A stretch of DNA of 64,000 bases from Isoetes taiwanensis (Eukaryota > Streptophyta > Lycopodiopsida > Isoetales > Isoetaceae). The notes under the pieces were generated by a model that was given only the letters and a program-made list of their open reading frames with translations, was not told the DNA's origin and did not search any database. Each line of letters begins with the position of its first letter. The stretch's first letter is position 1. The position numbers and the translations under genes were made by a program. This document shows, piece by piece, positions 45,723 through 60,608 of this stretch. The stretch is taken from the NCBI GenBank assembly GCA_021234155.1, contig JAJEKV010000020.1:446938-510937 (forward strand), written 5' to 3'.

Positions 45723-47924
45723 ACGAAAACAAATTCAACAATGTGGTTCTTCTAGCCTACTGACCTTGAAAACATTTCGCACATAAACCTGCCTTATTAG
45801 CATGGGATCTACGCTATGACCTTAATGCAAATATACATAAGCCAAGCAATAATCAATCACAATAACTAGTAATTTCATAAAGGTTAAATGTTTCTACTGC
45901 ATCAGCCCAAAGAAACGGATATAGTAAGAGTTTTAACCTTTTCATGGTAACTTGACATGCTTCATTGTTCGAAAACTGTGATTTAAGTCACTGGCCTGTG
46001 TGGAAGAAAATAACAGAGAAATAGCTCTTCTATGCATTGATGAGATAGCCTAATTAAACAGATAGCTCAAATGTCTATTGATTCACATTTTAATCTGTAA
46101 TTGAGCTACCCAAATACAGAAGAAAACTCTTGGGTCAAAGCTCAGAGAATCAAAAGGAGTGTATGCCATAAATGTTTCAAGACAAAAAATGAGCTTTTGT
46201 CTAAGCTCATTTTACTTTGTCTTAGGCACAGCCTTGTTTATGCAATAATCATAACTAAAAGCATTTAAATTCACCTATCATATCCATATCAATGGCAGCA
46301 TAACAGCAAACCTTACCAGCAACAGATGATTCTCGCTAGAAGCATGCGACTATGATTGATCTAACCTTGAGTTATCCAAATACAAAAGAAAGGATTCGCC
46401 TCAAAGCTCGGGCAATCAAAGGGGATGTATGCCATGAACGTCTTTCTTTAGATGCTTGTTTTTCCAAAGACCCATAACAGTTTGCAAATAAGCACATCAG
46501 AATCATGCCACATTGCTTCCTAAGATATCCATGTAGCACAATAAGTTCCTAAGTTCCTAGACCATTTTCATCGTTTGAGGGTAAGAAGAAGAATTGCTTG
46601 CAAGCCACATGAGGACAGCCACCCATCACTTTCATCATGGTCGAATCATCTAGATTTCCAATTCAAGGCATAATTCGCAGCCATCCAACAGCAAGAATAA
46701 GCATAATTCAAACTTAGCATTCTTTATATTTCTAACATGCTTTGTGCAGATTATTCTCGTCTACATAAGCTGGTCTAAAGTAATTATTGAAGTATCATCT
46801 GTATCCAATTCAAACAGCCTTGTTTATGCAATAATCACAACTAAAAGCATTCAAATTCACTTGCCATATTCACCTTAACCATTTATCCCTCAACTAACTG
46901 GAATCCCAAAGATTTTATCTGATTTACACACCACATGCATCTCAGAAATGAATGCAAACCTTATCACTAACAGGCGGTTCTTTCCTCAGCAGCATCATCT
47001 CCTTCAATGCTTCAGCCTTGCAATATGAGCATAAATGATGGACTTCATGTAAAACTAGAAAATAGAAGCATGCCACTATGATTTGACATGCCCAAAAAAA
47101 TCTATGTAGGCAAATAGAGCAATCTACTTCTCATAGCATAATAATTTACCAGCTTCGTGCTGCTAAAGGGTTCAGGAAGGAAACGACCCAATAAGCACAA
47201 AAATATTTCCATTGTTGGAGAAAATCTACCTCTCGCATAATAATTTACCAGCTTTGTACTATCAAAGAGTTTAGAAAGGAAACGATCCAAGCATAAGAAT
47301 TATATCCAGAGAAATGTGCTTTGAATCGCTGGCCCATATAGAAGACTTACTTAGTTATTTCTAGCGGCACAAATGAGTTCAAGGAAACTCTATTTGGATG
47401 AATCGACTTACAAATATGAGGTCAGAGAACTTAATTATAGAATTTATAAGCCATAAATACAAACTCATGCTCACCTCTTGCAATTCGTATCCAGGAGCAC
47501 TGGATTTCTTTTGATCACCAGGTTGAACTCTGAACCTCCAATCAGATTAATGACCTGCTATGTAGCATAAAACCTAACCTCTGAATCCCCAATCTGATTA
47601 ACGGCCTCCTATGCGGATGCCAAGCAAAACCTGAAGCAACAAATAGACTGGTACAATACCTACCTTCCAAAGCTTGATGCCAGGAAAGGAATAGTCGGTA
47701 CGCTAAGCATCTGTTTCATTGTCCCGTCAGTCTCCTCCATACTTCCACAAAATCCATTCCCTTCTCAACCCTAATTAGAAAAACAAACAACCTAGATCCG
47801 CACCAGGCAACCAGATCCGACTCCCCAATCAGCCGTTTATGAAAATCGGCCGTGTCACACACAGTTCTACTCGATCTATCTGTTCCTTTTCATGTTCTAG
47901 TTTTGGTGTAAGGGAATCGCCCAG
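45723..47924. other. Non-coding with internal duplications, possible GRXS17 introns
   Basis: Pairs of related segments occur at 46090-46170 and 46362-46440 (ATCAAAAGGAGTGTATGCCA-type), and at 47130-47190 and 47230-47290 (CATAATAATTTACCAGCTT). On the minus strand a short possible first exon (MEETDGTMKQMLSVPTIPF, about 47740-47665, ending at a GTAGGT donor) is unidentified. Confidence 0.4.
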
Positions 47925-48060
47925 CTGACCGAGAGTTTACAGGAAATAGGAGGTTTGGAGCAGTCACCAGCATATCCTAGGGATATTCTAGCATATACCT
48001 AGGATATGCCAAAAACCCACATAAACAAGGGTTTGCCCCCTAGGGGCAACCCCAAAATGG
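47925..48060 (+). repeat. Double-hairpin dispersed repeat, copy 2
   Basis: GACCGAGAGTTTACAGG, then GCATATCCTAGGGATA ... TATACCTAGGATATGCC, then GGGTTTGCCCC / GGGGCAACCC. Same order and orientation as copy 1. Confidence 0.85.
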
Positions 48061-49542
48061 AAGACCTGAAGATAAAAAGAACAGGAAGCATTTACCTGTT
48101 ACTTGATGCCAGATGAAGTTGGTGCTGCCACATGCCTCTGGGTTATGTTGAATTGGCATGCATAGAAAGAGGCCTAAGATGTGTTGGGGCTTCACCATCA
48201 TGAAATTTTTTACCTCAAATGAACCGTGCAAGGACGACCTTCAAAGGAATACCAGAAAATCGTGAATCCTGAATGGTAAATATAGTAATATTTAGATTAT
48301 GCTTGCTCATTTTTGAAAAAGAAACGTGACATGGTTACTTCCAGAAGACGTTACAAAGAGGCCCTGGACAAAACAAAAAATAATACCTTCTTCTGAGTGA
48401 TTTTTGTTAGGCCTACGCATTTTGTCCAAAAGTGAAAACTCTGCAGAAATACCAGTAGATTATTAGAAATCTCAATGCCTTGCTTATTAGGAATATCAAT
48501 GCCTTGCTTTTGTTGATTAATCGTCAGCATGCAATCATTTATATTGTGTAATAAACTGGACTAATGAGCTCTATGTCCACTCTAGTTTTTAGGAGCAGAA
48601 AGAGCTCTATGATATGCATTTAATCTATTCTACATTGTTTGACAAACAAAATGATCAAAAGGAAACAACTTGGAATATTTTCATCTACGTTGCTCTAGAG
48701 GATGCTTTGAGGAATGGACGTCTTATTTACACCTGGACATAAGATTAACAGAAAATAAAAGAAGAGAACTTAAAAATGAAGAGAACTTTGGCACAAATCA
48801 TCCTGCAAGAAAGCAGAAATCCTCATGCAAGAACCAGAACCAGAAATGAACTACCTCTGTAAATTTGCTTGCTCTGAAACCTTCAGAATCTGCTTACTTT
48901 GCATTTGCCAAAATGCTGATGAAGTGAAACCAATTGCTTGCTTGCTGTTGCTCCCATTTGATGCTGTTGTTTGCTTGTTGCAGCGGCTTCCTGCCTTTTT
49001 CTACTTACCTCGAATCCTAAACAACTTCCTAATCAAATCGGCGCCACGTCTTGACATGATACCATCACAGGGAGAAGCCATACATCCCTGAGCAGGAAAT
49101 GTCGTTTGGTCATTCATTTGTCGATCATATATTCATGCCATGAGGTCATTCATCCCTCACCTTGTCAGAAATCACATTGGAACTTTATCACATTAGCTGC
49201 CAGCCTTTGGAACTATATTACAAGGCACAACCGTATATTCATGCCATGAGTTCATTCATCCCTCAATATGTCATTCATGCCATATTCAGCCGTATATTCA
49301 TGATGTTTGGTCATTTACTCATGCCCTATTCAGCCGTATATATTCATGATGTTTGGTCATTCATCCATGTTTGATAAAATCCTTTTACCGTAAGCCTGCC
49401 CTTTTACCCATGAAATTATTAAAATTCTTCACACAGCCCTGGTATTGTAGACTCTATGACGAAAAAGAAATAATATAATCAAATATTAATCAAACAGAAG
49501 TCAATAATAGACTAATAAGAGTAGCTCACCTATGCATAATCT
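48061..49542. other. No gene recognised
   Basis: AT-rich. Imperfect repeats of CCGTATATTCATGATGTTTG and related TTCATGCCATGAGGTCATTC motifs lie at 49125-49370. An 89-codon plus frame at 48825-49091 is unidentified. Confidence 0.4.
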
Positions 49543-51238
49543 TCAGTTCTCAAAGAAACGGGAGGCAATATCATCATACCGAGGAACGTGGACAACTGCA
49601 GGAACAATATTGTAATGTAATCCTAGAAAAAGAAAAGGTATATAACAACTACCTACTATCACCCCATGGCGCAACAGTAATTGGTGTCAAAATGATCTTC
49701 TCGGCAATATTTGTTATATCTTCTAATGTCAGACGCCGTATTCTCGCACTGGCTTCCTGTAAAACAAAACACTTCAATTACTGAGAAAAATCACACTGCT
49801 CATGTGTTTTGCTGTCGTTCGAATACTCTTCTTCCACAACTGTCAACCAAATACATATATATCCCTCACAAATTCCACCCACCTGTCTCCGTATGTCAAG
49901 ATCTGTCGACCAATATCCTCTGTTATGACAACCTGCAAAATGGAAATTAATGCCAGCCACAAATATTCCTATAAATAGCATAGCATTTTACCTAACAAAC
50001 CCTACCCGGGATTCAAGGTTCATTAGAGCTAAAGATATACTTGTATTCTTAGCACGTTCTAGCTCGATCTCTTTTACTATAAAGCAAAGTTAAGATGTGA
50101 CTGAGTGTCCTGAAGAACTGTATTATGTAAATCTTTAACATTTCCAATACCTCTTCCAGGTGTTGCAACCTTGATGAGCTCATTTGTTATCAAGTTTATA
50201 AGGTTCTCAGCAAAATCTGAACCCTGCTCCAAACAACAGAAGAAAAACTTCTTTGTCAGAGCACATATTTGAGAAATCTATATTTGAGACATAAAAGGCC
50301 TCCAAGATGACTGATATTTCAACCATGAAGCATATATAAGCTAGGCAACATATAAGAGGGGTCTAGCTGCTCATACTTAAAATCGGATAAAAAGAAAAAG
50401 AAAGGTATTAGGGAATGTTGGATGGTTAGGAGAGAACGCTACCGAGGTCGCGTGAATGCCGAATAAGCCAGAATCGTTATAGATACTGTTGAAAGCAGTA
50501 AAGGATTCCACTTCCCCATATCCATTTAATACTCTAGTATCTGCAAGATTCTTATTAATGTTTATACATAACATGAATATTTTTAATACAAAAAGTGTAA
50601 ACACATACATAATCTTGAATACATCCCTTTACCAGGACCACCAGCAGAAAATGATCCACTTCCACCTAAAAAGTGTCTGAAGCAGATAAAGGTTTAACAT
50701 TTGATGGCCATCATCATATTCCATATCACGATTACTTGTAAAACAGTCGCAGCAATTGCATCCTTTTCATTATGCCAGCCGCCTGGTACCTCAAAAGCCA
50801 CTGCAACATGTGTTTTTTGAAACCCCAGTCAAAACAGATTTAGAAATTAGGCCTTCACTTAAGTTTAATTAGATAAGTTAGCTTGAAAAGCCTTAAAACT
50901 TTTGCATTCAAATACTATATGTTAGCATATGCTCTAGCAAAATATGTATGTTTATACCAAACTAACAAAGTTTAAAGAGTCTTTCAGAAAAACTAAAGCT
51001 ATGGGAAGTTTAACTAACATTCAGCCAATTGATCTATCAGAAGCTCTAACTAAAGAAACGTATAACTTACATCCGAGTCAGCCTGCACACGCCAGTCACC
51101 GCCTACATACTTCGATTCAGTAGACTTTTGAGATGAGGGAGATGGCAAGTTTTCAAGCAAGGGAGTGGCTATTGAAAGTAGCTCATCATGGTCAACACCA
51201 GAAGCAGCAAAAACCATTCGAGGAGTTATATAATTTTC
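49543..51238 (-). CDS. MPPA: Mitochondrial processing peptidase alpha subunit, C-terminal exons (partial, probably disrupted)
   Basis: Minus-strand exons in order: ENYITPRMVFAASGVDHDEL ... YVGGDWRVQADSD (51238-51071); THVAVAFEVPGGWHNEKDAI; the glycine-rich loop GGSGSFSAGGPGKGMYSRL (50685-50615), diagnostic of the alpha subunit; RVLNGYGEVESFTAFNSIYN (50554-50447); SDFAENLINLITNELIKVAT; ELERAKNTSISLALMNLESR; EDIGRQILTYGDR; LEDITNIAEKIILTPITVAP; and VPRYDDIASRFFEN* (stop 49543-49545). The N-terminal half is not found upstream. The glycine-loop exon carries one extra T (TTTTT), and the acceptor of the THVAVAF exon is missing, so it may be a pseudogene. In plants this subunit also forms part of the cytochrome bc1 complex and binds presequences (family knowledge). 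Confidence 0.85.
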
Positions 51239-52655
<1,417 letters not shown>

Positions 52656-52769
52656 TGTTTTTACGTCATGCCACATTGGCAGCATCCATGAGGACATATG
52701 AAACAAGAAACATCAACATCAACAACAAGAAACATGAGGACATGAAGACACATCAACATATGCATTAAA

Positions 52770-52930
52770 AGCGGTTACATCTATGAAACTGTCAGGAACT
52801 AGTGCTAGTGATTGCATCTCCTTAAAGAACAAGAGTGCCTTACTGTATTGATCCTTTTGAGCACATGCTGTAGCCAACAAACCACATCATGTTTTTTCAT
52901 TTTCTTGAACACCTCCTATGCTACTTCTAC
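52770..52930 (-). pseudogene. PPR gene fragment
   Basis: EVFKKMKKHDVVCW in one frame and ATACAQKDQYSKALLFFKEM plus QSLALVPD in the next show one PPR repeat split by a frameshift. Confidence 0.55.
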
Positions 52931-53794
52931 ACATCCACTGAATGTCTATATCAAATTTAATATCCAATATGTGTCCATGTATTTGTAAGCAGAGCACTGA
53001 GCTGGCCTACACATCAAGAAAAATAATACAAGTTGCCTTGCTTTGTACTACCTTTCTGATTGCATATATGTTACACGTCAAGTTTTATTCACAGTCTCAT
53101 AGTCCTAACGTTTTCATCTATTGGCATTTCCATCCATTGCACATAAGCAAGGAAATGGCAAATGCATGCATGAAGAGTAATGGAGAAAGAGAATAATAGA
53201 TAGATAGATAGATATTTTAACATAATGGAGAATGCTGTGTATACCACATGAATTTACTTGTGTTATTTTTAATAGAATAAAACTAGGGTCATTTTACATT
53301 ACAAATTGATCCTTTTCATCTCACGATTTCCTTGTACCTTTGTCCATAAGTAGGTTCCATCTTCCGTACCTGGGTCTTAAATCTTTTGTTATTGTGATTC
53401 CTGTTTATTTAGATTTTGAGAATGAGGAATTTATCATGTAAAGAATTACCTTCTTCCTTGTGTTTAGATTGAGAGGTCTAATGAAGCGTTTCTTATAAGT
53501 ATCCTTCATCTACAAATCAAAAAACTATCTACTATAGCGAGTCTTTTGTGGATTGTTTAACTGAACAGTGGGCAAGTAAAAGATTGGAATTTCATCCCAA
53601 GCAATGCTTCTCTCTATAATTTTGTGCATTGTGCTTTTTGCTCTTTCTGGGTTCCAGGTGATGTGTTGGCTGTAATTCTTGTTATATCTAGACACATCTT
53701 CATCTAATTAATTTATTAACTATCACATTCACCTCTGTAAGTGTGACAACCCATAAACTATAGAATAAAATTCATAACCATTTTGTTTGAGACC
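52931..53794. other. No gene recognised
   Basis: AT-rich sequence between the PPR fragment and double-hairpin copy 3. Only short, unidentified frames are open. Confidence 0.4.
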
Positions 53795-53935
53795 ATTTTT
53801 GGGTTGCCCCTAGGGGGGCAAACCCTCGTTTATGTGGGTATGCGGGCATATCCAGGTATATGCCGACATATGCCTAGCATATACTGGTGACTGCTAAAAA
53901 CTGGCTGGTGCCTGTAAGTGGTCGGTCATAAGGCG
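53795..53935 (-). repeat. Double-hairpin dispersed repeat, copy 3 (inverted)
   Basis: GGGTTGCCCCTAGGGGGGCA, then CGTTTATGTGGGT and a diverged GCATATCC-AGGTATATGC hairpin: the reverse complement of copies 1 and 2. It ends about 6 bp before the ATG of the WD40 gene remnant. Confidence 0.75.
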
Positions 53936-53940
53936 TGGCT

Positions 53941-55167
53941 ATGGCGCAGCTCGACCCTTCTCCTTCTTCTTCCAAGCAAAGAGGATGCAAAGCTGCTACT
54001 CCGACACTTCAAGGGTAAGCCCATGTAAACCTGATGTCGAAGATGGTGCAGATTGTACTACACAGTTTGTAGGATCAGATTCGAACTGCAAATCAAAGTG
54101 CTCCATAAGGCAGCTGCCCAAAGAACAGAGTGCAGAGTATAAGTGTTTGGCATCATTCAAAGCACATACCGGCCCTGTTTTTTTCCCTTTGTATCTGTGG
54201 GGATCTTTTTCAGGCTGCTCGATTCTAGCCAGATTGTAGCATGGAGAAGGGCTGATTTCACGAGTTTTCAAGGTTTGGTAATGGAGATGAAGCAAATAAG
54301 ACTATCATCAACATAAAAAATAGGGTTTTCAGCGGTCATCGGGATCATAGGATCGAGTTTGGAGGCCGAGCTCCAAACCATCCGACTTCCCACAAGCTTT
54401 CCCATACTCGCCTACTTGCTAAAGATCTTATATTTAGGGTTCTTCAGCCCAAGGGCTTTGTTCAGGTTGGAAGACATAAATTGTGTGTTTGGATCCAAAT
54501 TTTTTGACACCATTTCTTGTTTGGCTATTGATCATGACTTCACATGCTCTACTCTTTTCTTGGGATAGAACCTTGAAGATTTGGAGGATTTCGATTTCAT
54601 GTGTGTTGAATCCATCCATGTACATGGTGATCTTTGTGAATTGTGTGGCAAAGGCAAAGGATGGCCTTGTTTATATTGGATCTGCAGATAAGAAGGTGAA
54701 GGTATGGCAAAAGGTAAGAAAAAGAGCATGTTCTTTTTGCTACATTCTGATAAGTCTGCGATAAATGCTTTAGCAATGAGCCATAAGGAAGAATTTACGT
54801 ATTCCGCACAAGTGAAGGATTAATCAAGGTCCGGAGAGCTGGATCACTAAAAGATTGCATCGAGAAACTTGAAGGGGCATCGGCATGTTGTGCTATGCTT
54901 AGCATCCATGGATGGTATATTGTGCGCGAGGCTCTGCGAGATAAGAGTGTTAGAGTTTGGAGATTGGTAGAAGGAAAAGGTCATGCTTGCATTGCCATTT
55001 TGGAAGGGCTCTGTAGCCCTGTCAAAAGCTTGGCCATCACCATGAATATCGCTGGTAATTGCTTGGTTTACAGTGGTGGTCTAAACGGCCATATCCAAGC
55101 TTGGTGCATCTCCCTTGCCTTGAAGAATAAAAACCCTGTTCCAACCAATGACATGTTAAAACCTTAA
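53941..55167 (+). pseudogene. WD40-repeat gene remnant (JINGUBANG-like)
   Basis: ATG at 53941 (MAQLDPSPSSSKQRG) is followed by EYKCLASFKAHTGPVF, SWDRTLKIWRIS (about 54557), AKDGLVYIGSADKKVKVWQK (54655-54714), HSDKSAINALAMSHKEEF, DKSVRVWRLVEGKGHACIAI (54940) and CLVYSGGLNGHIQAWC, ending LKP* at 55167. Repeat order and the SADKKVKVW / GHIQAW strands fit plant JINGUBANG-type WD40 proteins, which are signalling or pollen-germination regulators where studied. Frame changes and a TAA at about 54820 break it. Confidence 0.75.
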
Positions 55168-56363
55168 ACTATGTACATCTTTAAGGAAGAATTGTAGAAA
55201 ATTTTGACTAAACCACTGCACTCATTTCAGCATTATGTCATATTTGACTGTTCAAACCCTTTTGCACCTTTCTATGTATCTCTTGGCCCTTGTCAGTAGC
55301 CCCTATGCTGTCATAGCCCTTTAAGCCACAAACAAATGTGACAACATCTGGTCAGAACTTCCTTTCCACATCCATGTTCAACATAGCCTGCAAAAGTTGC
55401 ATTCCATAAGTCTACATTTTTTATTGGAGATGCTCAAAGACATTCTGTGCCTATGTAATTGAATGAGACTTGGCATACATGCTGCGGCAGTCAATTTCTC
55501 AATGAATAGCAACTTCACGAATAAAGACAAACACTATTGTTCTTATGTTCATTCGAACACAAAAAAATGAAACAGAACCCATGAAAACACAACCTCGGGT
55601 CACTGGAGGGCAACCCCTCGTGCGCAGCACCTTGTTAAGATGGTGTCTCTAGCAAGTAATTCGAGATAGCCACTTCTGAAATATTAGTTTAAATGCTCTT
55701 AAATAAATTCGAAGTTTTCTTCATGGTATTGCAGTTTATACATATGCAATACATTGGAAGGCAATGCTTTTAGTCTTTTTCCCTGTTCTTACCTGCATTG
55801 CATCTTGTGCATTGTCCACTCGTGATATTGTTAGAGTTTGGTGGAAACAAATTTGCGCCAAAGCATGTGTGGTTAAAGTACCATAGCTTAAGAATAGAAT
55901 AGAATAGAATAATAGAATAGAATAGAATAGAATAGAATAGAATAGTTTTTTTAAGGCAATTAAACTATGACGATCCACTTATTTATATGATATACATTTA
56001 AATATCCTGACATGTCACTATGGGTATTTTGGGACCATGGTGGAATAAACAAAGGGTCTAGATTAGCTATGCTAAAATATGAGTTAATTAAGCTATTTAA
56101 TAACTAATAAATGCCTAGTTATTTATTATTAATTAGAATAATTTGACCAATGGGGTAAAGCCACCTGGACCAACTCGATTGGCTTATGCTACTTACCCAT
56201 TTGGAAAGTAATCAAGTAGGTCTCCAGCCCAATTCTGCCCCAAATCGATTTGGAAAGAATTGGAGGAGGAGCAGCTGCTTATTCATACCAGTCAAACCAG
56301 CTAACCATACAAACTCTCAGAGACAATGGATCAAGCCAAGGTTAAAACCTAGACAGATTGATC
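55168..56363. other. No gene; (GAATA)n microsatellite at 55888-55945
   Basis: About eleven AGAAT units with one imperfection. The 55593-55636 segment is a reverse-oriented relative of 42338-42375 (TGCTGCGCAC ... GGGTTGCCCTCCA). Confidence 0.6.
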
Positions 56364-59110
56364 TTTTTTTTTTTTGAAGGACGACAAACTATTATTCAAT
56401 ATTCCAGAAGAAGTACACACATAGATGCAGAGACAGGAATAAAATCTCAGCAGACAAAGATAATCCACTAAGTGCAGCCACCTGTCTATGCATAAGATAA
56501 GATACCCAAATATTCCTCAAAAATCAAACGTTGCGCTTCGTGAAGAAGTTGGTCGACACTAATTGATAAGCCTTTGAAGATACACATTCGCCTTCTTTTC
56601 CAAATAGACCACAACAACCAGCCTGAAGCTAAGTGGAAAGCCTTTTGCTTCAAGCTGTTCCAAGTGGAAGGATAAATGGGGAGAAGCACACCACATGGAA
56701 GAGAGCTAGTACCCATGACCAAACTGGCTGAACTTGGTCACATAGAAAAAAGCAGTGCTCGATACTCTCAACTTGCCGCTTACACAGTGGACAGAGTTCT
56801 GAAATGCGGGGATAAAACTTATGAACCAGCACATTAACCCGCAGACATCTGTGAAGGAGTTGCCACCATAAGGTAGAAACTTTGGGATGCAGCAATTTAT
56901 TCCAGACCCAGGACCACATATGCTTCCACTGAGGAGGGGGAATGCGGAGCTGCCAACCAGTCCGAGGGGGGACAATGTCAACATCAACCAGCTTTTGATA
57001 TAATGAATGCACAAGATGTTGTGCATTAACAATTTGGGGACCGGTCCAAATAGGCACATCAACTGATTGTGAAGGAGCGTCAGGCAGAATGCCAGCCAGC
57101 TTTTGCCACAGGGCTCTGTCCCATCGAGATAGCATAAACTTAGTCTGAAAAGCATCCCAAGTCAACAAGTGTCCTGCCTCATACCAAGCACCAACTGTGA
57201 GAATACCAGCATGCCTCCAGCGTCGCTGAGTCAATGGATGAACAATAGCACGTTATCCAGAGGAATCCACCAACACAGAGAACTTGCCTGTGGACATACA
57301 CTTGGATTAATCTTAAATAGCACACGAACTGTCTCCCAAGAATCAAGTAGTCCCTTCAAGAACGGGGAAGCATTCGGATATGGACGAAGCTGATAAAAGA
57401 GACACCAAGGAAGCCGGTTTCCCAAAAGGAATACACTGCCCAAGTGCTTGCGCAACCAATCTCATTCCAGGCGAATGTATCATACCCACCAAGTAGCGAC
57501 AAATGAATTTAGATATCATAATTTTACTCTGTAAATGAAAGTCAATCATACCTAGACCTCCAGCAAATTTTGGTTTGATACATGTGGACCAAGCGACCTT
57601 CACAACTACACCTGTCTCAGTACCTGCCCAAATGAAGTTACGAACAATTGCGACAACCTCTTGAAACTTTGTTTATGAGGCAAGCACAGCAGATGCCATA
57701 TATACATGAGTGTTGCTGATAACCTGCTTAACAACTACTATCCGCCCTGCCAGAGAAAGCTTAGTCGTATTCCATCAAAAAAGATGCTTACGCAGGCCTT
57801 CCGCTATAACATCCCATGCATCTAAAGTAGAGATATGTATACCTACATCCCCAAGAGTTTAGTGGCCTTCCCTTGAGGAAGCACTTTTCATGGATACTCG
57901 TAAACACAGGGAGGAACATCCACATCCAAAGTCCATAAAGCAGAGCACTTTAGCCACCCAACAAGAACCCCTGATGCCAGGGAGAAAGAGTCCAGCAAAA
58001 GCTTAGCATTGAAGATTATCATCCTCAGCCACTAGAGAGAAATGTATCATCGGCATACTGATTACACACTTCTTGAGAACCATCCTCCATAGTCAATCCC
58101 TGAATTACGCTATCGTGAGTAGCCGAAGAGAATAGCTGGGACAATACCTCTGCCACAATAGTGAACAATAATGGGGCAAGGGGGCATCCTTGTCGAACTC
58201 CTCTGCCAACAGGAAACACAATCGGCAGTTCTCCCTAAAAAAGCACAGTAGACCGAGCAGAAAGATGGAGCTTCATAATATCTCTAGTAAACAACTCTCC
58301 AAATCCCAATGTCAGAAGGCATTTTTGTAGGAAATTCCAATCTATACTGTCATAGGCTTTAGCAAAATCCAATTTGAGATATACAATGTGCTGACCCTTA
58401 AGACGCGCCCAATACATCCCCTCATAAGCGGCGGCCACATTATCAAGAATACAGCGCTTAGGTAAAAATCCTGATTGCGTGAAAGAGATAGATTCTGCTA
58501 AGATATCCCTCACTTTCTCTGCCAAGGCCTTAGCAAAGATCTTGTACATCATAGATAACAGTTATGGGGCGCCAATCCGAGATAGTTTTAGGCTCTTTGC
58601 ACTTAAGAATAAGGGATATGCAACCAGTGTTGACGATCTTATCCAAGCTCCTGAACCGGAAAACTCAGAGAAAACATTGAAGACGTCATCATCAACCAAT
58701 TCCAATAAGCTTGGAAAAACTCTGCAGAAAAACCATCCAAGCCTGGGCACTTATTCTTCTTTAAAGAGTCTACAACAGAATGCAAATCATCGACAGTAAT
58801 AGTTGATTAACACACTGCTGTGGGAAATAATAGGATGGATCTTAGATAAAACGGCCTCCTGCATATCCTCTTGGAAGGGCAGAGAATTGTCAGCAAAAAC
58901 AGCAGAGAAATGATAAAAAAGAAACTGCTTTAATTGTGCAGCATCAGAAAATTCAGAGCCATCAGGTAGAAGTAGCGAAGATATGGAGCTTGACACACGT
59001 CTTTTCCTTGCCGCCTTAAAGAAGAAGTGAGAGCACCTATCTCCCAATTTAAAACCAATCCAAACTGGCCTTAATGCGAGCTTGAGTTGCCTGTATTGAC
59101 TCAATATTTC
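56364..59110 (-). mobile_element. L1-type LINE, ORF2 fragment with poly(A)
   Basis: Poly(A) appears as a T run at 56364-56375. Minus-strand frames give RT motifs ITQSGFLPKRC-type (ISFTQSGFLPKRCILDNV), LKLDFAKAYDSIDW, GVRQGCPLAPLLFTIVAEVL and QYADDTFL, then a zf-RVT domain (STLWWQLLHRCLRVNVLVHK, CPLCKRQVESIEHCFFLC). Upstream is PGLDGFSAEFF-like sequence. Multiple frameshifts; the endonuclease is missing, so it is 5' truncated. Confidence 0.88.
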
Positions 59111-59239
59111 TTATTTCTGCCAATAACTCTTAGCAGTTTGGGAAATTCACATGTATAAATCATTCAGGGGCAAGCGCGATCGATTATCTTCTAGCCAGAA
59201 ATGCAGACTTCGTTGGAGAGTTCTTCATAAGGAGACAAG

Positions 59240-59930
59240 CTGCCTGAATTAGATCATGCTCCTCTCCATCTGACAATTAAGGCCAAAGCTCATATTCATA
59301 TGCAGCAGCCACGCTTTCACCCAAAGCTGAAAATAAACTTCATATACAGTGCTCCATACAAGGGACTTGTGGAAGAGTTACTTGCACAATCGTCCTGGTG
59401 AGGCCATCTTGTGGAAGATGCGGGAAGATGCAAAACAATTCTCAAAGTTGCTGTTGGTAGCTGCTGGGAAGGTGTTTGAATTTTCCAAGAAACATTTACA
59501 CAACAAACCTTGCAATTCTTGGTGGGATGAGGAATGTCAAACTTGCAAGAAACATGAGAAGAAAAGTATCTGCAAACCCAATTGGTATAAGCATCTCCTG
59601 AGAAGAAAGAAGCAAGCCTATTACAAGCAACAATAGAGCAAGCTTACTGAACAATTCAAAAAGGAGCCACAAACTTTTTGGAACGCTTTCAGAGATAAAT
59701 CAGAGAATGCCAATCTGGAAATAGATGCCTTGCTAAATTTGCTCAAGGATATTTATGAAAAGGGCGGCGCTGATAACATGCCAATTGTAGATTCCAAAGC
59801 AGCACCGTTCACTGAAGTAGATGTAGACAAGGCTATTTCAGGGATGGCGAATAATAATAAAGCTAAAGATGTTGACGGGCTATGTGTATAATTGCTTAAA
59901 TGGGGTAGCAAACAGACCCCCATACTATTA
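59240..59930 (+). mobile_element. Second LINE fragment (endonuclease end to RT start)
   Basis: LDHAPLHLTIKAKAH resembles the SDHxPL end of an apurinic endonuclease. Then NSWWDEECQTCKKHEKK, KKEPQTFWNAFRDKSEN and FTEVDVDKAISGMANNNKAK precede the RT proper. It may belong to the same family as the LINE at 7824-9551, whose fragment starts just after this region. Confidence 0.65.
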
Positions 59931-60246
59931 TGACGAGGAGATACAGAGCTTCATTTGGGAAGAACTTCCTATATATCTTAATCCAGACCTCATGCAATCT
60001 ATAGAATCAGAGATGGCGGCTCGGCTGGACAGATACATAGATGAGATACACGAGAGGACTGAAGTCCGTCTGTTACAGGAATGGCAAGCAGAGAGGGAAG
60101 CTGAGCAGGTTCCTGAGAACTAGGCCAAGCAGGATGCTGACACTCCTACAATAAAATGAAAGCATAAGCGCACCCCCCACAAGTTGGAAGCAGCTACAAA
60201 CAGCGCCTTCAGGCAGTATGTGGAGTCAGTAAGATCACCTCCTTGA
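59931..60246 (+). other. Unidentified short frame
   Basis: FIWEELPIYLNPDLMQSIES, then a charged helix (LDRYIDEIHERTEVRLLQEW), ending PEN* at 60123. It may be unrelated to both flanking elements. No domain recognised. Confidence 0.3.
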
Positions 60247-60608
<362 letters not shown>

